Source of the DNA: a virus
DNA length: 64,000 bases
Strand: one strand, 5' to 3'
Virus record (IMG/VR): IMGVR_UViG_3300021599_001395
Coordinates: 86,388 to 150,387 of that record
A program made the position numbers and the translations under genes. Shown piece after piece: positions 18,601 to 25,481 of the stretch. The notes under the pieces are model-generated. The model saw only the letters and a list, made by a program, of their open reading frames with translations. It had not been told where the DNA came from and made no database searches. Positions within the stretch are counted from its first letter, which is position 1. Every line of letters begins with the position of its first letter.

Positions 18601-19626
18601 AAACTCATACAATTGGGGTGATGTTAAAAATCTAATAAATAAATTAGATTTATAATTATCGATTTCGTCTCCTAAATTTTTTAAACTATCTAGATACCCA
18701 TCAAAATCAGAACCAATTATTTTTATATTCCAACCATCTTTAGATAATGGCCAATTATATGCAACTTGTATTAAATTTGTATTTGTTTTATCAAAATTTT
18801 CTCTTGGCACAACAAAAAATGCAGTAAACTTTGGATTAGTTTCTCTATTAACTAATTGTTCCTCAATTTCATCTAAACTTTTATAAAACTCCTCAACAAT
18901 ACCATCATTTGGTCTAACTAATATATTTTCAGTATAAGTCGTGTCGCCAGAAAACGGATTACCCTTTATTTTTAATTTAAAGTTACTTTTACTGTCTGGT
19001 TGTACAAAGTCAACTATTTCGTAAGGTTGTTCTTTGATTACTGTTACATATTTCTTAAATGAAGAATAAAAGTTTCTAATATTAGTATCACCATCAGGTA
19101 AGGTATTACTTTGTGGTCTACTTAATTTTATTTCAAACGTATTAAATAGTCTAGGTAACTCAACTTCAAAAATTGTTGTGTCTCTATCAATATCGTATGA
19201 TATATTATAGGCCGTATATTGATTTGTTACAATTAAACTGTCTTTGTCTATTAAAAAAGATGCGGGATATTTTTTAATAATATTTTTAATTGATACTTCT
19301 AATCTTCTAGATAACGACCCGAATAAAGATTTACCAGCATCATTTTTAGCATTTCTAAATCTCAACTCTCTGTCACTTTTTTTAGTCGATGACATTAATG
19401 GAGTTGAAAATTCATTTTCTTCTTCTTTTAACGTGTCTAATGTTAAAAAATCCGAAAACGGACTTGTTCTAAAATTTTTACTGTCTTTTTCAGGAATTGC
19501 TCTATCTAAAGCAAAGTTGGTATTAGTTAATTGACTAGACCCATCGGTAATTTGCACACCGACTAAACTATCACTAAAGGTTTCTCTTCCACTTGCTGCC
19601 TGACTTGGTACTTTTCTTCTTGCCAT
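12637..19626 (-). CDS. Giant modular tail/baseplate protein, 2329 aa
   Basis: The N-terminal third looks structural: an acidic and basic start (MARRKVPSQAASGRETFSDS) and, near residue 440-470, LVNLAYLYKSKGTRSSIHFF followed by FLGAPEPLIRIDEYIY, which resembles the core of P2 gpI-type tail proteins. The middle holds Cys-rich beta segments. Residues about 1410-1865 are four tandem modules of about 115 residues with VWNSGTTRWE cores. Then come a beta-propeller-like region, a PTPTST linker (2098-2169) and a C-terminal beta-sandwich-like domain. The likely role is a baseplate-anchored fibre whose C-terminus contacts the host. Its ATG overlaps the previous stop as TAATG. Confidence 0.65.
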   Translation of the reverse strand: MARRKVPSQAASGRETFSDSLVGVQITDGSSQLTNTNFALDRAIPEKDSKNFRTSPFSDFLTLDTLKEEENEFSTPLMSSTKKSDRELRFRNAKNDAGKSLFGSLSRRLEVSIKNIIKKYPASFLIDKDSLIVTNQYTAYNISYDIDRDTTIFEVELPRLFNTFEIKLSRPQSNTLPDGDTNIRNFYSSFKKYVTVIKEQPYEIVDFVQPDSKSNFKLKIKGNPFSGDTTYTENILVRPNDGIVEEFYKSLDEIEEQLVNRETNPKFTAFFVVPRENFDKTNTNLIQVAYNWPLSKDGWNIKIIGSDFDGYLDSLKNLGDEIDNYKSNLFIRFLTSPQLYEFDSDEKKAESVFQLYGQSFDKIKKYIDNIAYMRNVSYDGINNLPDILLKNLAENLGLTTVSLFDEDTLDSALYSRSRSNYSSQSIGKNLIEAEYEFYRRLLVNLAYLYKSKGTRSSIHFFLRFLGAPEPLIRIDEYIYRVTSMPNSSDLENDIYDVLQRSKFLTTALFSPTTYLYTKNIEQGLTTFNREGYPVDEKTGLPRRAFDPISDIFFQKGSGWYDMTLKHRTPDILDEENSILTGRTKTIKTKAKPYSYGEEYFDVFRTLPGLDTGYGLDSEIDNVKASFYDGNSSYVLNRKNIEVYLSPSRAIDYDIWRKSRDLLLTFGSNTLYPQTGVTFAEFLEKTLHSQLKNSHVIRYKKNYIALEDVYTSYFTSTGFTSYNYIDSHEFIQRMSPYWMQILDQVIPATTLWTGGNLIDNNFFGRPKYKYNLGCQPKTIVENLYPNFGDAINEDLETILGEEENFRGLINITGVTYCPIIEIDGYVFSGHPYCVLVSGTTNTSNSAKLFNPMPMTGCTILPDSGTTALPLICDYKEFVDPDVDKIKELWVVALSGLVENVVNKFTTGYTAGYENYEPFLQQPNSTYTWEYKPKLTFEFFTDIDGKEKVRFTSIKYDFNDCSVEDYFIYRFDTEYTPINPICNNDLDINVNTTECQTDYCPIIDLDIVLKNNVGIQKGGFGSSTYYHSDCMFITGKTGTTSTGIKFGEVDNCKISISGASLSKKIELNFLDAANCETKISIDGFQKKYEHNESKEYYQQFVINTYMSGCSLPCSGETLISSQTAVTFCDNFIDCIFVPRLKYEPSYDYGLLSDSKVLKIVGQFPIIQIENGTIDYNAIVHYINFGDIEITNVEDVVVGDILLTATYKPCNFSYQDFKLAYLYGYAFTFQYDYNEVKSIECLGSVKKSLITGRTVNNTTTVIEVLPTTKLRVYTNKIVDGGIVTKTDYFLDERIPEHLQLPGETPPEPCCPYPKDYYENYGDFLLNVDGFPIEVIAVDLDYCEPNMYYNFNFETSGRDVPVGEDLIIFNGNDSHQVLLQHKYQTHVSNLIEDCPQQFYSDIEDCPTEYFTEPTICFEIAAEAFSNPEFVTVSPGVIVNEKPSYIFSPKNDTFVYYVSWSINNNRWEYRSSLNSGTLYQYNENPNLPIVEGSYSWNIIDLPSASYQIINSISGNCIPPTQQLPDDCSDEICSDICLIGTYSSTTQYTSYIYEIFGVYNNRNYYKSTDVNFPYYLIWNSGTTRWENWENFDVNVGTSGTLYSYLNYSGNTPISSSQYQWVYDYNPELGAYITTVNDCPPQVCFTYDPGETFGNMGSNVNLRYPAGYHDGKYYYSLGYTNTGTGMTYPFGVVVWNSGTTRWENYSNYDVVNKIPDTVYGVLSYLNVNLDTPTNEPTENWIRIEDQFGLVNSQLNDCLPELCFYLTSGNSSNFIFSGQSYTYYDGKINYMLISLSIPGFITYVVWNSGTTIWEHRETYDLFTNTVGGQIYGYLGNNSEYPVSNDTYIWTGNTSSTLPLSGISSVGECSIPSNLILPECSVLINDDSNDVYYYDYSSNTKTNLGTFIFSADIAHTLNKMWLYNSFIYEWDISTNPWSTTFNRIVSLPSGINIGAGLCAINDTKLLSSSYNGISGLWEIIEIDVSNSVATVNVIFSLLPTESIAGDIMFTTNNKILITITKLGGVFLVQYDYNTGLFETSSDLNTTATTPYGIFQDNGSLYVANVDGKIYNIPLTYPHTPTLIQTIPSLVVYGASQIPECCTAELQLAPTPTPTATPTPTPSPTPTETSTPTPTSTSTPTPTSTPTPTSTSTPTPTSTSTPTPTSTSTPTPTSTSTPTGTLPVSGLIWTTTKNTSGVTGCETAEWVVSPNNLCVRFNIADSLNCGGTCDITQNGTATATITVGPVDTYLHLSFSGLAELQDTGYENIAFYLDGTLLASATSQDLNQGCTMGPVIQNIIVPGPYFLSAGTTHTLFIDFTTDDPLFHLGSYYEICLNFTT
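13120..13332 (-). repeat. PTPTST-encoding tandem repeat (copy 4 of 4 loci, longest)
   Basis: About twelve units, several identical at DNA level, encode the linker before the C-terminal domain of the 2329-aa protein. The recurring ACTAGTAGG segments match those in the other three loci. Confidence 0.85.
14040..15395 (-). repeat. Four tandem modules of about 115 residues inside the giant tail protein
   Basis: Each module has an opening Cys strand, an aromatic strand, a core WNSGTTRWE or SINNNRWEYR, a GTLYSYL-like strand, a TxxxW strand and a closing DCxP Cys pair. DNA similarity is strongest around the core. Single copies occur in the 396-aa vWA protein and, more divergent, in the 1533-aa protein. 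Confidence 0.75.
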
Positions 19627-20546
19627 TATATATTTGTAATAGTATCAAAATCTAATGATTGGTCAATATCTGTTTTTCTTTCTCTAACCTCATACAATGT
19701 GTCATTTAGATCATCTTTAATCTCATACAAGTTGTATTGTCTATAGATATTGTTATTATTATCGTAAATCGTATAGATACCCGGTGCAACCGCCTTAGTT
19801 TGATTACCATAAAGTGCGTGTGCTAATGTAGTTGCATCATGTTCAACCATCTCGATTTCAATTGTAGTTGGATTTAAAAAAGTATTTGTTAAAATAATTT
19901 TTTGTGATGGTTGTCCAATAAAAGGTACCGTATTTGGTTTACTGGATGGTGCGGAGGACGGTGTAACAGTAAGAAACATTAAATTTGTCGCTTGATCAGT
20001 GTACTGATATCTTATCGCTTTTTGAGTTGTATTTGTCAAATTTGATGCAATTGGTGTACAATAAAATGATGAAGTTACGACTCTATAAAAATTTGGTATT
20101 TTAGTATTGTTATTTGTGTTGATATACTCTATTCTATACCCAACCAATCCTTGTGGTGTGAATTTATTTCTATCTTCGGTTGGAACGTTACTTATATCAA
20201 TAATTAATCCTCTAACTGAAGGTAAAGAAGCCAAAATACCACAATCGGTTATTGTTGTTCTTATTTGTTTGGGTCTAATGTGTAAGGTATATATACCTAA
20301 TTCGGAAAAATCACTAGAGGATAATTTTAAATTATATAAACCACCTAATATTTCAACATTTGGTGCATTATTGTCATCGGTTGTTTCATTATTATGAAAA
20401 ACCGGTGTTAAAATGTCCTGAGAGGCTAATTTTTTTAATGTAACCTCAGATGTTGTCAATCGATTTGCAACATAATGATAATATATATCAACATCTTGTG
20501 GTGATATATCCGATGGTCTAACTATACCGTATGATCCTACTGCCAT
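19626..20546 (-). CDS. Putative baseplate/tail structural protein, 306 aa
   Basis: The protein starts MAVGSYGIVRPSDISPQDVD, a pattern suggesting a virion subunit, followed by alternating strands and one helix (DVDIYYHYVANRLTTSE). No catalytic motif is visible. Its stop overlaps the ATG of the giant tail gene as TAATG, so the two are translationally coupled and probably act in the same baseplate or fibre assembly. The family could not be named. Confidence 0.6.
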   Translation of the reverse strand: MAVGSYGIVRPSDISPQDVDIYYHYVANRLTTSEVTLKKLASQDILTPVFHNNETTDDNNAPNVEILGGLYNLKLSSSDFSELGIYTLHIRPKQIRTTITDCGILASLPSVRGLIIDISNVPTEDRNKFTPQGLVGYRIEYINTNNNTKIPNFYRVVTSSFYCTPIASNLTNTTQKAIRYQYTDQATNLMFLTVTPSSAPSSKPNTVPFIGQPSQKIILTNTFLNPTTIEIEMVEHDATTLAHALYGNQTKAVAPGIYTIYDNNNNIYRQYNLYEIKDDLNDTLYEVRERKTDIDQSLDFDTITNI

Positions 20547-20557
20547 GTATTTTTATT

Positions 20558-20566
20558 TAATAAATA
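20558..20566 (-). promoter_or_regulatory. TATTTATTA motif upstream of the 306-aa structural gene
   Basis: The motif ends 11 nt before the ATG and would head the 306-aa and 2329-aa gene pair. Confidence 0.35.
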
Positions 20567-20572
20567 TATTTT

Positions 20573-21496
20573 TTATTGTTTTATTACATTAAAAAATCCA
20601 TTTCCATAAATTCTTAATTCACCGGTATTGTCTACTTCAGTTAATCTTAGATTATATTCCATAACACTAAGTTTACCTCTTTCAACAAAAATATCGGAAT
20701 AGATCGTCGGTTCATCAATAAACCCAAGAAAATGTTCATTCCTTGTTATTAGATTATCGAAAACTTCTTCTTTTGTGAATCCAACGGTCGTACCCGTTAT
20801 CATCGTATAACCATCAGAATAATCTTTATAAACTAAATTGTCAATAGTATATGCACTATAACTACCGATTTCATCGACCCCGCCCGTTACCCCAGTATAT
20901 GAATTTGACCCATATAACCTTTTTTCATCTATTCTACTTCCACCTATAGCAACATACTTAAATGTTGTTTGTCCAGTGTTATTTGTGTAATCTAAATCAT
21001 TTAGATAATCTTGATCACCCGTTAAAACGGTATAAGGTATAGTAAATCCACTAAAAGTACCAAGTGGATTTGGTTTTGATATGTCTTGAGGTATTTTAAC
21101 TATTTTACTTAAGTTTTGTTTTGTCCATGGACTATCTAAACTTATCGTTATGGTGTATGAACTATATCCAATAGATGGTATTGGGTAAGTTTTTGAAACG
21201 GTAGACAGTAAATTACCTGTATGTATAGGTAATGGAGAAGACGTACCATCTCCCCAATTTATAGTGAAAGTGGCTTCTTTTATATATCTAAATTTTTCAA
21301 TGAATACGGTATTATATACATCAATTACATTAACATTTTGTGTGTAACTAAAATTACAAAATTCTTCTATTTGACTTATTTTACCATCAAAACCGACCAT
21401 GATACCCATTTCATCAACCGATGAATCTAAATATATAGGTAGGTTATATGTTAACCCCGTATTTGTCCTTAATATTTCGTATTTAGTTTTTCTCAT
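20573..21496 (-). CDS. Putative tail structural protein with a PKD-like segment, 307 aa
   Basis: A beta-rich protein. The segment FTINWGDGTSSPLPIHTG followed by a strand with YTITISLDSPW resembles a PKD-type immunoglobulin fold (the WGDGT turn is typical). The rest (YVAIGGSRIDEKRLYGSNSY) has no recognisable domain. It lies between two structural genes in a closely packed operon, so a baseplate or fibre-connector role is inferred. Confidence 0.58.
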   Translation of the reverse strand: MRKTKYEILRTNTGLTYNLPIYLDSSVDEMGIMVGFDGKISQIEEFCNFSYTQNVNVIDVYNTVFIEKFRYIKEATFTINWGDGTSSPLPIHTGNLLSTVSKTYPIPSIGYSSYTITISLDSPWTKQNLSKIVKIPQDISKPNPLGTFSGFTIPYTVLTGDQDYLNDLDYTNNTGQTTFKYVAIGGSRIDEKRLYGSNSYTGVTGGVDEIGSYSAYTIDNLVYKDYSDGYTMITGTTVGFTKEEVFDNLITRNEHFLGFIDEPTIYSDIFVERGKLSVMEYNLRLTEVDNTGELRIYGNGFFNVIKQ

Positions 21497-22312
21497 CTAT
21501 GAAAATGATTGATAAAATTTAATTGGGTTATACCTGGTACCGACTCTAGCACCGGTAGATCCACTATAACTATAAACAATATATGAATAATCAGTTCTTC
21601 CAGGTGTGTCTGTTCTATTTATTTCCAATTTATAATACATGTCTCTAGATTCGACTATTTCAGTTGTTGGTGTTAATCCACTATTTGTTAGATTTAATAT
21701 TTCACCATCCTTTGCGTTATAAAATCTGGCAGACACCCAAAAAGTATTTCCGGTTATTAATGTTTCTTCGAATGCGCTATCATCTTTAAACCAAAAAAGA
21801 TACATGTTTTCTTTATTCCTATAATTTGATCCCGAAAAAACAGGAACAAATATGTTTTTTATTAGTGGTGCAAAAAAGTATCTTTCACCTAATGGTAATG
21901 TTAGATTTTTTGTAAAAACTAATTTTCTGTTACTTCTATCTGGCACATCGTTATTGGGTGTTTTGTAAAATTCTAATCTAAAAAAACTTTCAGTTGCTAC
22001 TTTTAATAATTTAGCGTTTTCATCTGGTTGTATACCAACTAAATTATAATCTAATCCATTTGTATAGGTTGTTCCTGTTGTAAAATAAAAATAAAACCAA
22101 ATGTCATTTTGTGTAAAATTAGTAACTCCACTTATTGGATATTCTTCATGTATATATCTAACAGTTTCATAATTATCTATTGGGTTTATAATTCTTTTTA
22201 AACTTTCTTTTTCTAATTCTTCGGCGTTCTCTTGCCACCCGAGATCTGTTTTGAAATCGTTTTCGTTATTTATTAAGATATTTTTATCACTATCGTTTCT
22301 TAATATATTCAT
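21497..22312 (-). CDS. Putative baseplate structural protein, 271 aa
   Basis: I take the ATG at 22310-22312 as start because it overlaps the stop of the previous gene as TAATG, the same coupling seen at the giant tail gene; two more codons are possible with a TTG start. The sequence is mixed alpha and beta, with an acidic first 50 residues and then strands such as WFYFYFTTGTTYTNGLDYN. No known family was recognised. Tight packing with the 582-aa and 307-aa genes suggests a joint structural role. Confidence 0.58.
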   Translation of the reverse strand: MNILRNDSDKNILINNENDFKTDLGWQENAEELEKESLKRIINPIDNYETVRYIHEEYPISGVTNFTQNDIWFYFYFTTGTTYTNGLDYNLVGIQPDENAKLLKVATESFFRLEFYKTPNNDVPDRSNRKLVFTKNLTLPLGERYFFAPLIKNIFVPVFSGSNYRNKENMYLFWFKDDSAFEETLITGNTFWVSARFYNAKDGEILNLTNSGLTPTTEIVESRDMYYKLEINRTDTPGRTDYSYIVYSYSGSTGARVGTRYNPIKFYQSFS

Positions 22313-24060
22313 TAACAATCTATTTTTAGATTTTGTGTCTTTTTAACACCATCTTGTTTATTTGTATAGTCTTCCTCATTTTTTAAATAGAAATTAATAT
22401 CAAATTTTAAATAATGACAATCATTTAAAAACGGAAAATTAGTTCCAAATCCATCAACATCGACATATCCGTGATCATATAGATCTCTCCATTTCCATAA
22501 ATTTTCTGATTTGTCATATATTATATTTTCAGGTAATCCATAAATTTGGTCGGTATTTGATGTTTCTATATATGGTGATAATTGTCTAATTTTTACTCTA
22601 TAGTGTGGTTGATAATATAACCCAACCAAATTAGTCGGTACCGCATCCATAGCGGTATCTTGTCCATGATCAAAAATATTCAAAGGTGATGTTATTTTAT
22701 GGAAAGATTCGCTTATTATCCTTTCTTTTAATTCTTTTGTATTGTATTCAACAAATGCTCCCACTAAATCTGTACCTTTTGGTATTGGGTTACCTCTATT
22801 AAATGTTATACCTGAATTAATAAATGGTGTACTTGTTAAACTATTTTCAAAAGGTGAATTTGAATCATCAAAATGTTTATCTACCCAAGTATCGTGAAAA
22901 TTAAATTTGTAACCGACTTTTGGTGGATAATTAAAATATCCGTTATCGTTTCTAAAGATTATTGATACATATAATTCTGTTGGTGTGTAACCTAAATTAT
23001 TTGTTATCCCACTTAATGTGTATGGTTCTTTAAAATCAAAAAGTACTGATTCCATTCTATTTTGTTCAACCAAATAGTCAATAACACCTTGGCTATTTTC
23101 AAATAATAATTTTTTTTCATCTTCAAATACTGGCGATTCAAACCCCATTTTATCTAAGATGTAATCTTTTAATTCAGTTAATGTTTTGTGTCTATGAACA
23201 TAGTACTTTGAAGTTGTTTCAGATATATTATTTATATCGAGACATCTCTTTATAAAGATAACGGTATCAAGCGTTAATGATGGTGGAAATTGACTTTTTA
23301 GAATGTTTAAAACATAATTTTCAGAATCATATATTTCGTCACCAATACTATCAACATAAAAAGTTCTATTTTCTACCGGTACCGTATTATTTAATGTTGT
23401 TTCTAAAATTGTTATATATTCTCCTTGATTTATACCATGTGTAACTGGTGACGTAAATTTATAATATTTACCATTATTAGTAACTCTAAATGGGATACCA
23501 TCTTGTGCTTGAAAAGAGTAAACTGTACCATCAGATAAACTGTAATTTATTGGATACGTTGTGTCTCCACTATAAACATATGATAAATAAAAATTCCAAT
23601 TTTTATAAGGTGCGTCAGTTTGGGACATACCAATATGATCAAGTCCACCATCTGTCAAAGTGATATTAGGGACGAATGCACCAGGTGTTGATCCTGATAT
23701 TGGTTCATTTTTTTCTCTTAAAAGATCTGTTCTTAAAAAGGCAAATTCATTATAGTTTAGATATCCTGTAAAATCACCATCCCCACCATCACCGACTAGT
23801 GCCAAATTTCTTTCAAGTGGACCATATGTTGTGTCACCAGAATAGGTATTTCTGAATATCATTTTTATTTTACCAAATATTTTATAATTTTGACATTCGT
23901 TTCTTTCTTCATTAAAAAGTCTAGCCAAATCTAAAATAACATCTCTGTCACCTTCTCTTAATAAATTTTTAGATTCATCTAAATTTATTCTAATTGTTAG
24001 ATTTTCATCGGGTGCACTTTCAAATCTTCTATCTGGTAATATGATTTTTTTCTTATTCAT
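22312..24060 (-). CDS. Putative baseplate/tail structural protein, 582 aa
   Basis: The protein has a basic start (MNKKKIILPDRRFESAPDEN) and strand-rich segments punctuated by SGDTTY turns, as in other proteins of this block. The middle contains a Cys-containing helical stretch (FIKRCLDINNISETTSKYY) and an acidic helix region (TLTELKDYILDKMGF). No enzymatic motif was found. The next gene in the minus direction overlaps its stop, and it directly follows the tandem caspase-like pair. Confidence 0.6.
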   Translation of the reverse strand: MNKKKIILPDRRFESAPDENLTIRINLDESKNLLREGDRDVILDLARLFNEERNECQNYKIFGKIKMIFRNTYSGDTTYGPLERNLALVGDGGDGDFTGYLNYNEFAFLRTDLLREKNEPISGSTPGAFVPNITLTDGGLDHIGMSQTDAPYKNWNFYLSYVYSGDTTYPINYSLSDGTVYSFQAQDGIPFRVTNNGKYYKFTSPVTHGINQGEYITILETTLNNTVPVENRTFYVDSIGDEIYDSENYVLNILKSQFPPSLTLDTVIFIKRCLDINNISETTSKYYVHRHKTLTELKDYILDKMGFESPVFEDEKKLLFENSQGVIDYLVEQNRMESVLFDFKEPYTLSGITNNLGYTPTELYVSIIFRNDNGYFNYPPKVGYKFNFHDTWVDKHFDDSNSPFENSLTSTPFINSGITFNRGNPIPKGTDLVGAFVEYNTKELKERIISESFHKITSPLNIFDHGQDTAMDAVPTNLVGLYYQPHYRVKIRQLSPYIETSNTDQIYGLPENIIYDKSENLWKWRDLYDHGYVDVDGFGTNFPFLNDCHYLKFDINFYLKNEEDYTNKQDGVKKTQNLKIDC

Positions 24061-24768
24061 TTATCTTTGTATATTAAATAAATAATTCATAACACATCTT
24101 ATTGATGATGATGGTTGTTTTTTTATTTCACAAATTCCATTTTCAATCATTATTTTATTATATTCATAGGCCATTCCACAAGTTTCCCAACTCATTTCCT
24201 CACCATCAGTTCTTCGGTATATGTTCATCATTTCCACTTCATCATTAAAAATACCATTCTTACTTGGTTTCATATTATCTATTGTTTTTTTACTAAACCC
24301 ATTTTCTTTACATTTACAAACAACGGCTTTACCATTTAAACTGTAAGCACCATACATTGAGGCTGTTTTTATACCACCATACTTTTCAGAAACCTCAACC
24401 AATTTTCTATGTGCCATTCCAGCGAAACATGTTGCAAATTGCAATGTACCATTTGTATCTAATAGACTAACCAATTCATTTAATAATAAATTTAATTTTT
24501 CATCACCATCAATTTCTTTTAACTCTTTTGAGTTTATTAAATGTTTACCTCTACCATATGTATTAATGGTAACGTACTTCAATTTATTTGGATACTTTTG
24601 TTTAAATTTTTTTATATTTTCAATAACTTCGTTTACTGTTTTAACCGGACCAATTGAATAAGTGAATTTGGAAAATGTTCTAAATAAAAGTTTATCTTTT
24701 TTATCATAATCCAGATAAACAACAACATGATTTGGTCTTCTTTTACTAAATAAATCTTTTATAAACAT
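24061..24768 (-). CDS. Possible caspase-like fold protein, copy A of a tandem pair, 235 aa
   Basis: This protein and the next gene are clear paralogues, both starting MFIKDLFSKRRPNH. A strand and loop YVTINTYGRGKHLINS (72-76 GRGKH) and a later LQFATCFAG (C114) are spaced like the HG and C motifs of clan CD (caspase, CHAT, gingipain) cysteine peptidases, but the residue before the first Gly is Tyr rather than His, and His lies after GxGK instead. It may therefore be a divergent or inactive member. Conserved C-terminal features are NRRTD-like, WETCGMAYEYN and NGICE. Location inside a baseplate operon suggests a virion-associated or assembly role. Confidence 0.5.
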   Translation of the reverse strand: MFIKDLFSKRRPNHVVVYLDYDKKDKLLFRTFSKFTYSIGPVKTVNEVIENIKKFKQKYPNKLKYVTINTYGRGKHLINSKELKEIDGDEKLNLLLNELVSLLDTNGTLQFATCFAGMAHRKLVEVSEKYGGIKTASMYGAYSLNGKAVVCKCKENGFSKKTIDNMKPSKNGIFNDEVEMMNIYRRTDGEEMSWETCGMAYEYNKIMIENGICEIKKQPSSSIRCVMNYLFNIQR

Positions 24769-24769
24769 A

Positions 24770-25480
24770 TTATTGTGTATTAAAAAAATAATTCATTAAT
24801 CCATGAATCGCTAACCATGGTTGTGTAATATTTTCACAAATTCCATCTTCGATAGTTCTTTTATTATATTCATAAGCCATACCACAACTTTCCCAATTTA
24901 TCACTTCATTATCTGTTCTTCTGTTTATTTCGATCATTGTTTGTTCGTCTCGTTCCATACCTCTTTGACTTTGTGGTAATTTAGATATTAAATTTTGACT
25001 ATAATTTTTATCTTTACATGAACACATTTTCCCATGTTTAAATAATCTAAATAAAGAAGTAAAATAATTAGCAATCGTGTCTGGTGCAACTATTTTAATT
25101 CCATCTAATTTTTGTGACATTTCAACTAATTTCCTATTTATTGTTCCAACAAAACAAGTACCGAATAACATTGATCCGTTTTCCTTTAACATTGGTTTTA
25201 ATTGTAACAATAATTCAAAAACTTTATCGTCACCTTCTTTTGTGTGTACTAAATGTTTACCTTTACCATTTGTCATTATGATTATGTAATCTAATTTATT
25301 TGTATATTTTTTTTTAAAAATATTTAGATCGTGTATCACATCATCAATTTTCCGATATGGACCAATGGAATGTAAAAATTTAGAAAAAATTGTAAATAAT
25401 CCATTATCTGTTTTATTGTTATCAATAAAAATTATCAAATGGTTTGGTCTTCTTTTACTAAATAAATCTTTTATAAACAT
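24770..25480 (-). CDS. Possible caspase-like fold protein, copy B of a tandem pair, 236 aa
   Basis: The start is set at ATG 25478-25480, directly after the TAA of the 1533-aa gene, because this gives the same MFIKDLFSKRRPNH start and nearly the same length as copy A; an upstream in-frame start would add 12 residues inside the previous gene. Key segments are IIIMTNGKGKHLVHTKE (G72, G74, H76) and SMLFGTCFVG (C109). The C-terminal INRRTDNEVINWESCGMAYE block matches copy A closely. Divergence is spread along the whole length, so the duplication is not recent. Function unknown; see copy A. Confidence 0.5.
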   Translation of the reverse strand: MFIKDLFSKRRPNHLIIFIDNNKTDNGLFTIFSKFLHSIGPYRKIDDVIHDLNIFKKKYTNKLDYIIIMTNGKGKHLVHTKEGDDKVFELLLQLKPMLKENGSMLFGTCFVGTINRKLVEMSQKLDGIKIVAPDTIANYFTSLFRLFKHGKMCSCKDKNYSQNLISKLPQSQRGMERDEQTMIEINRRTDNEVINWESCGMAYEYNKRTIEDGICENITQPWLAIHGLMNYFFNTQ

Positions 25481-25481
25481 A

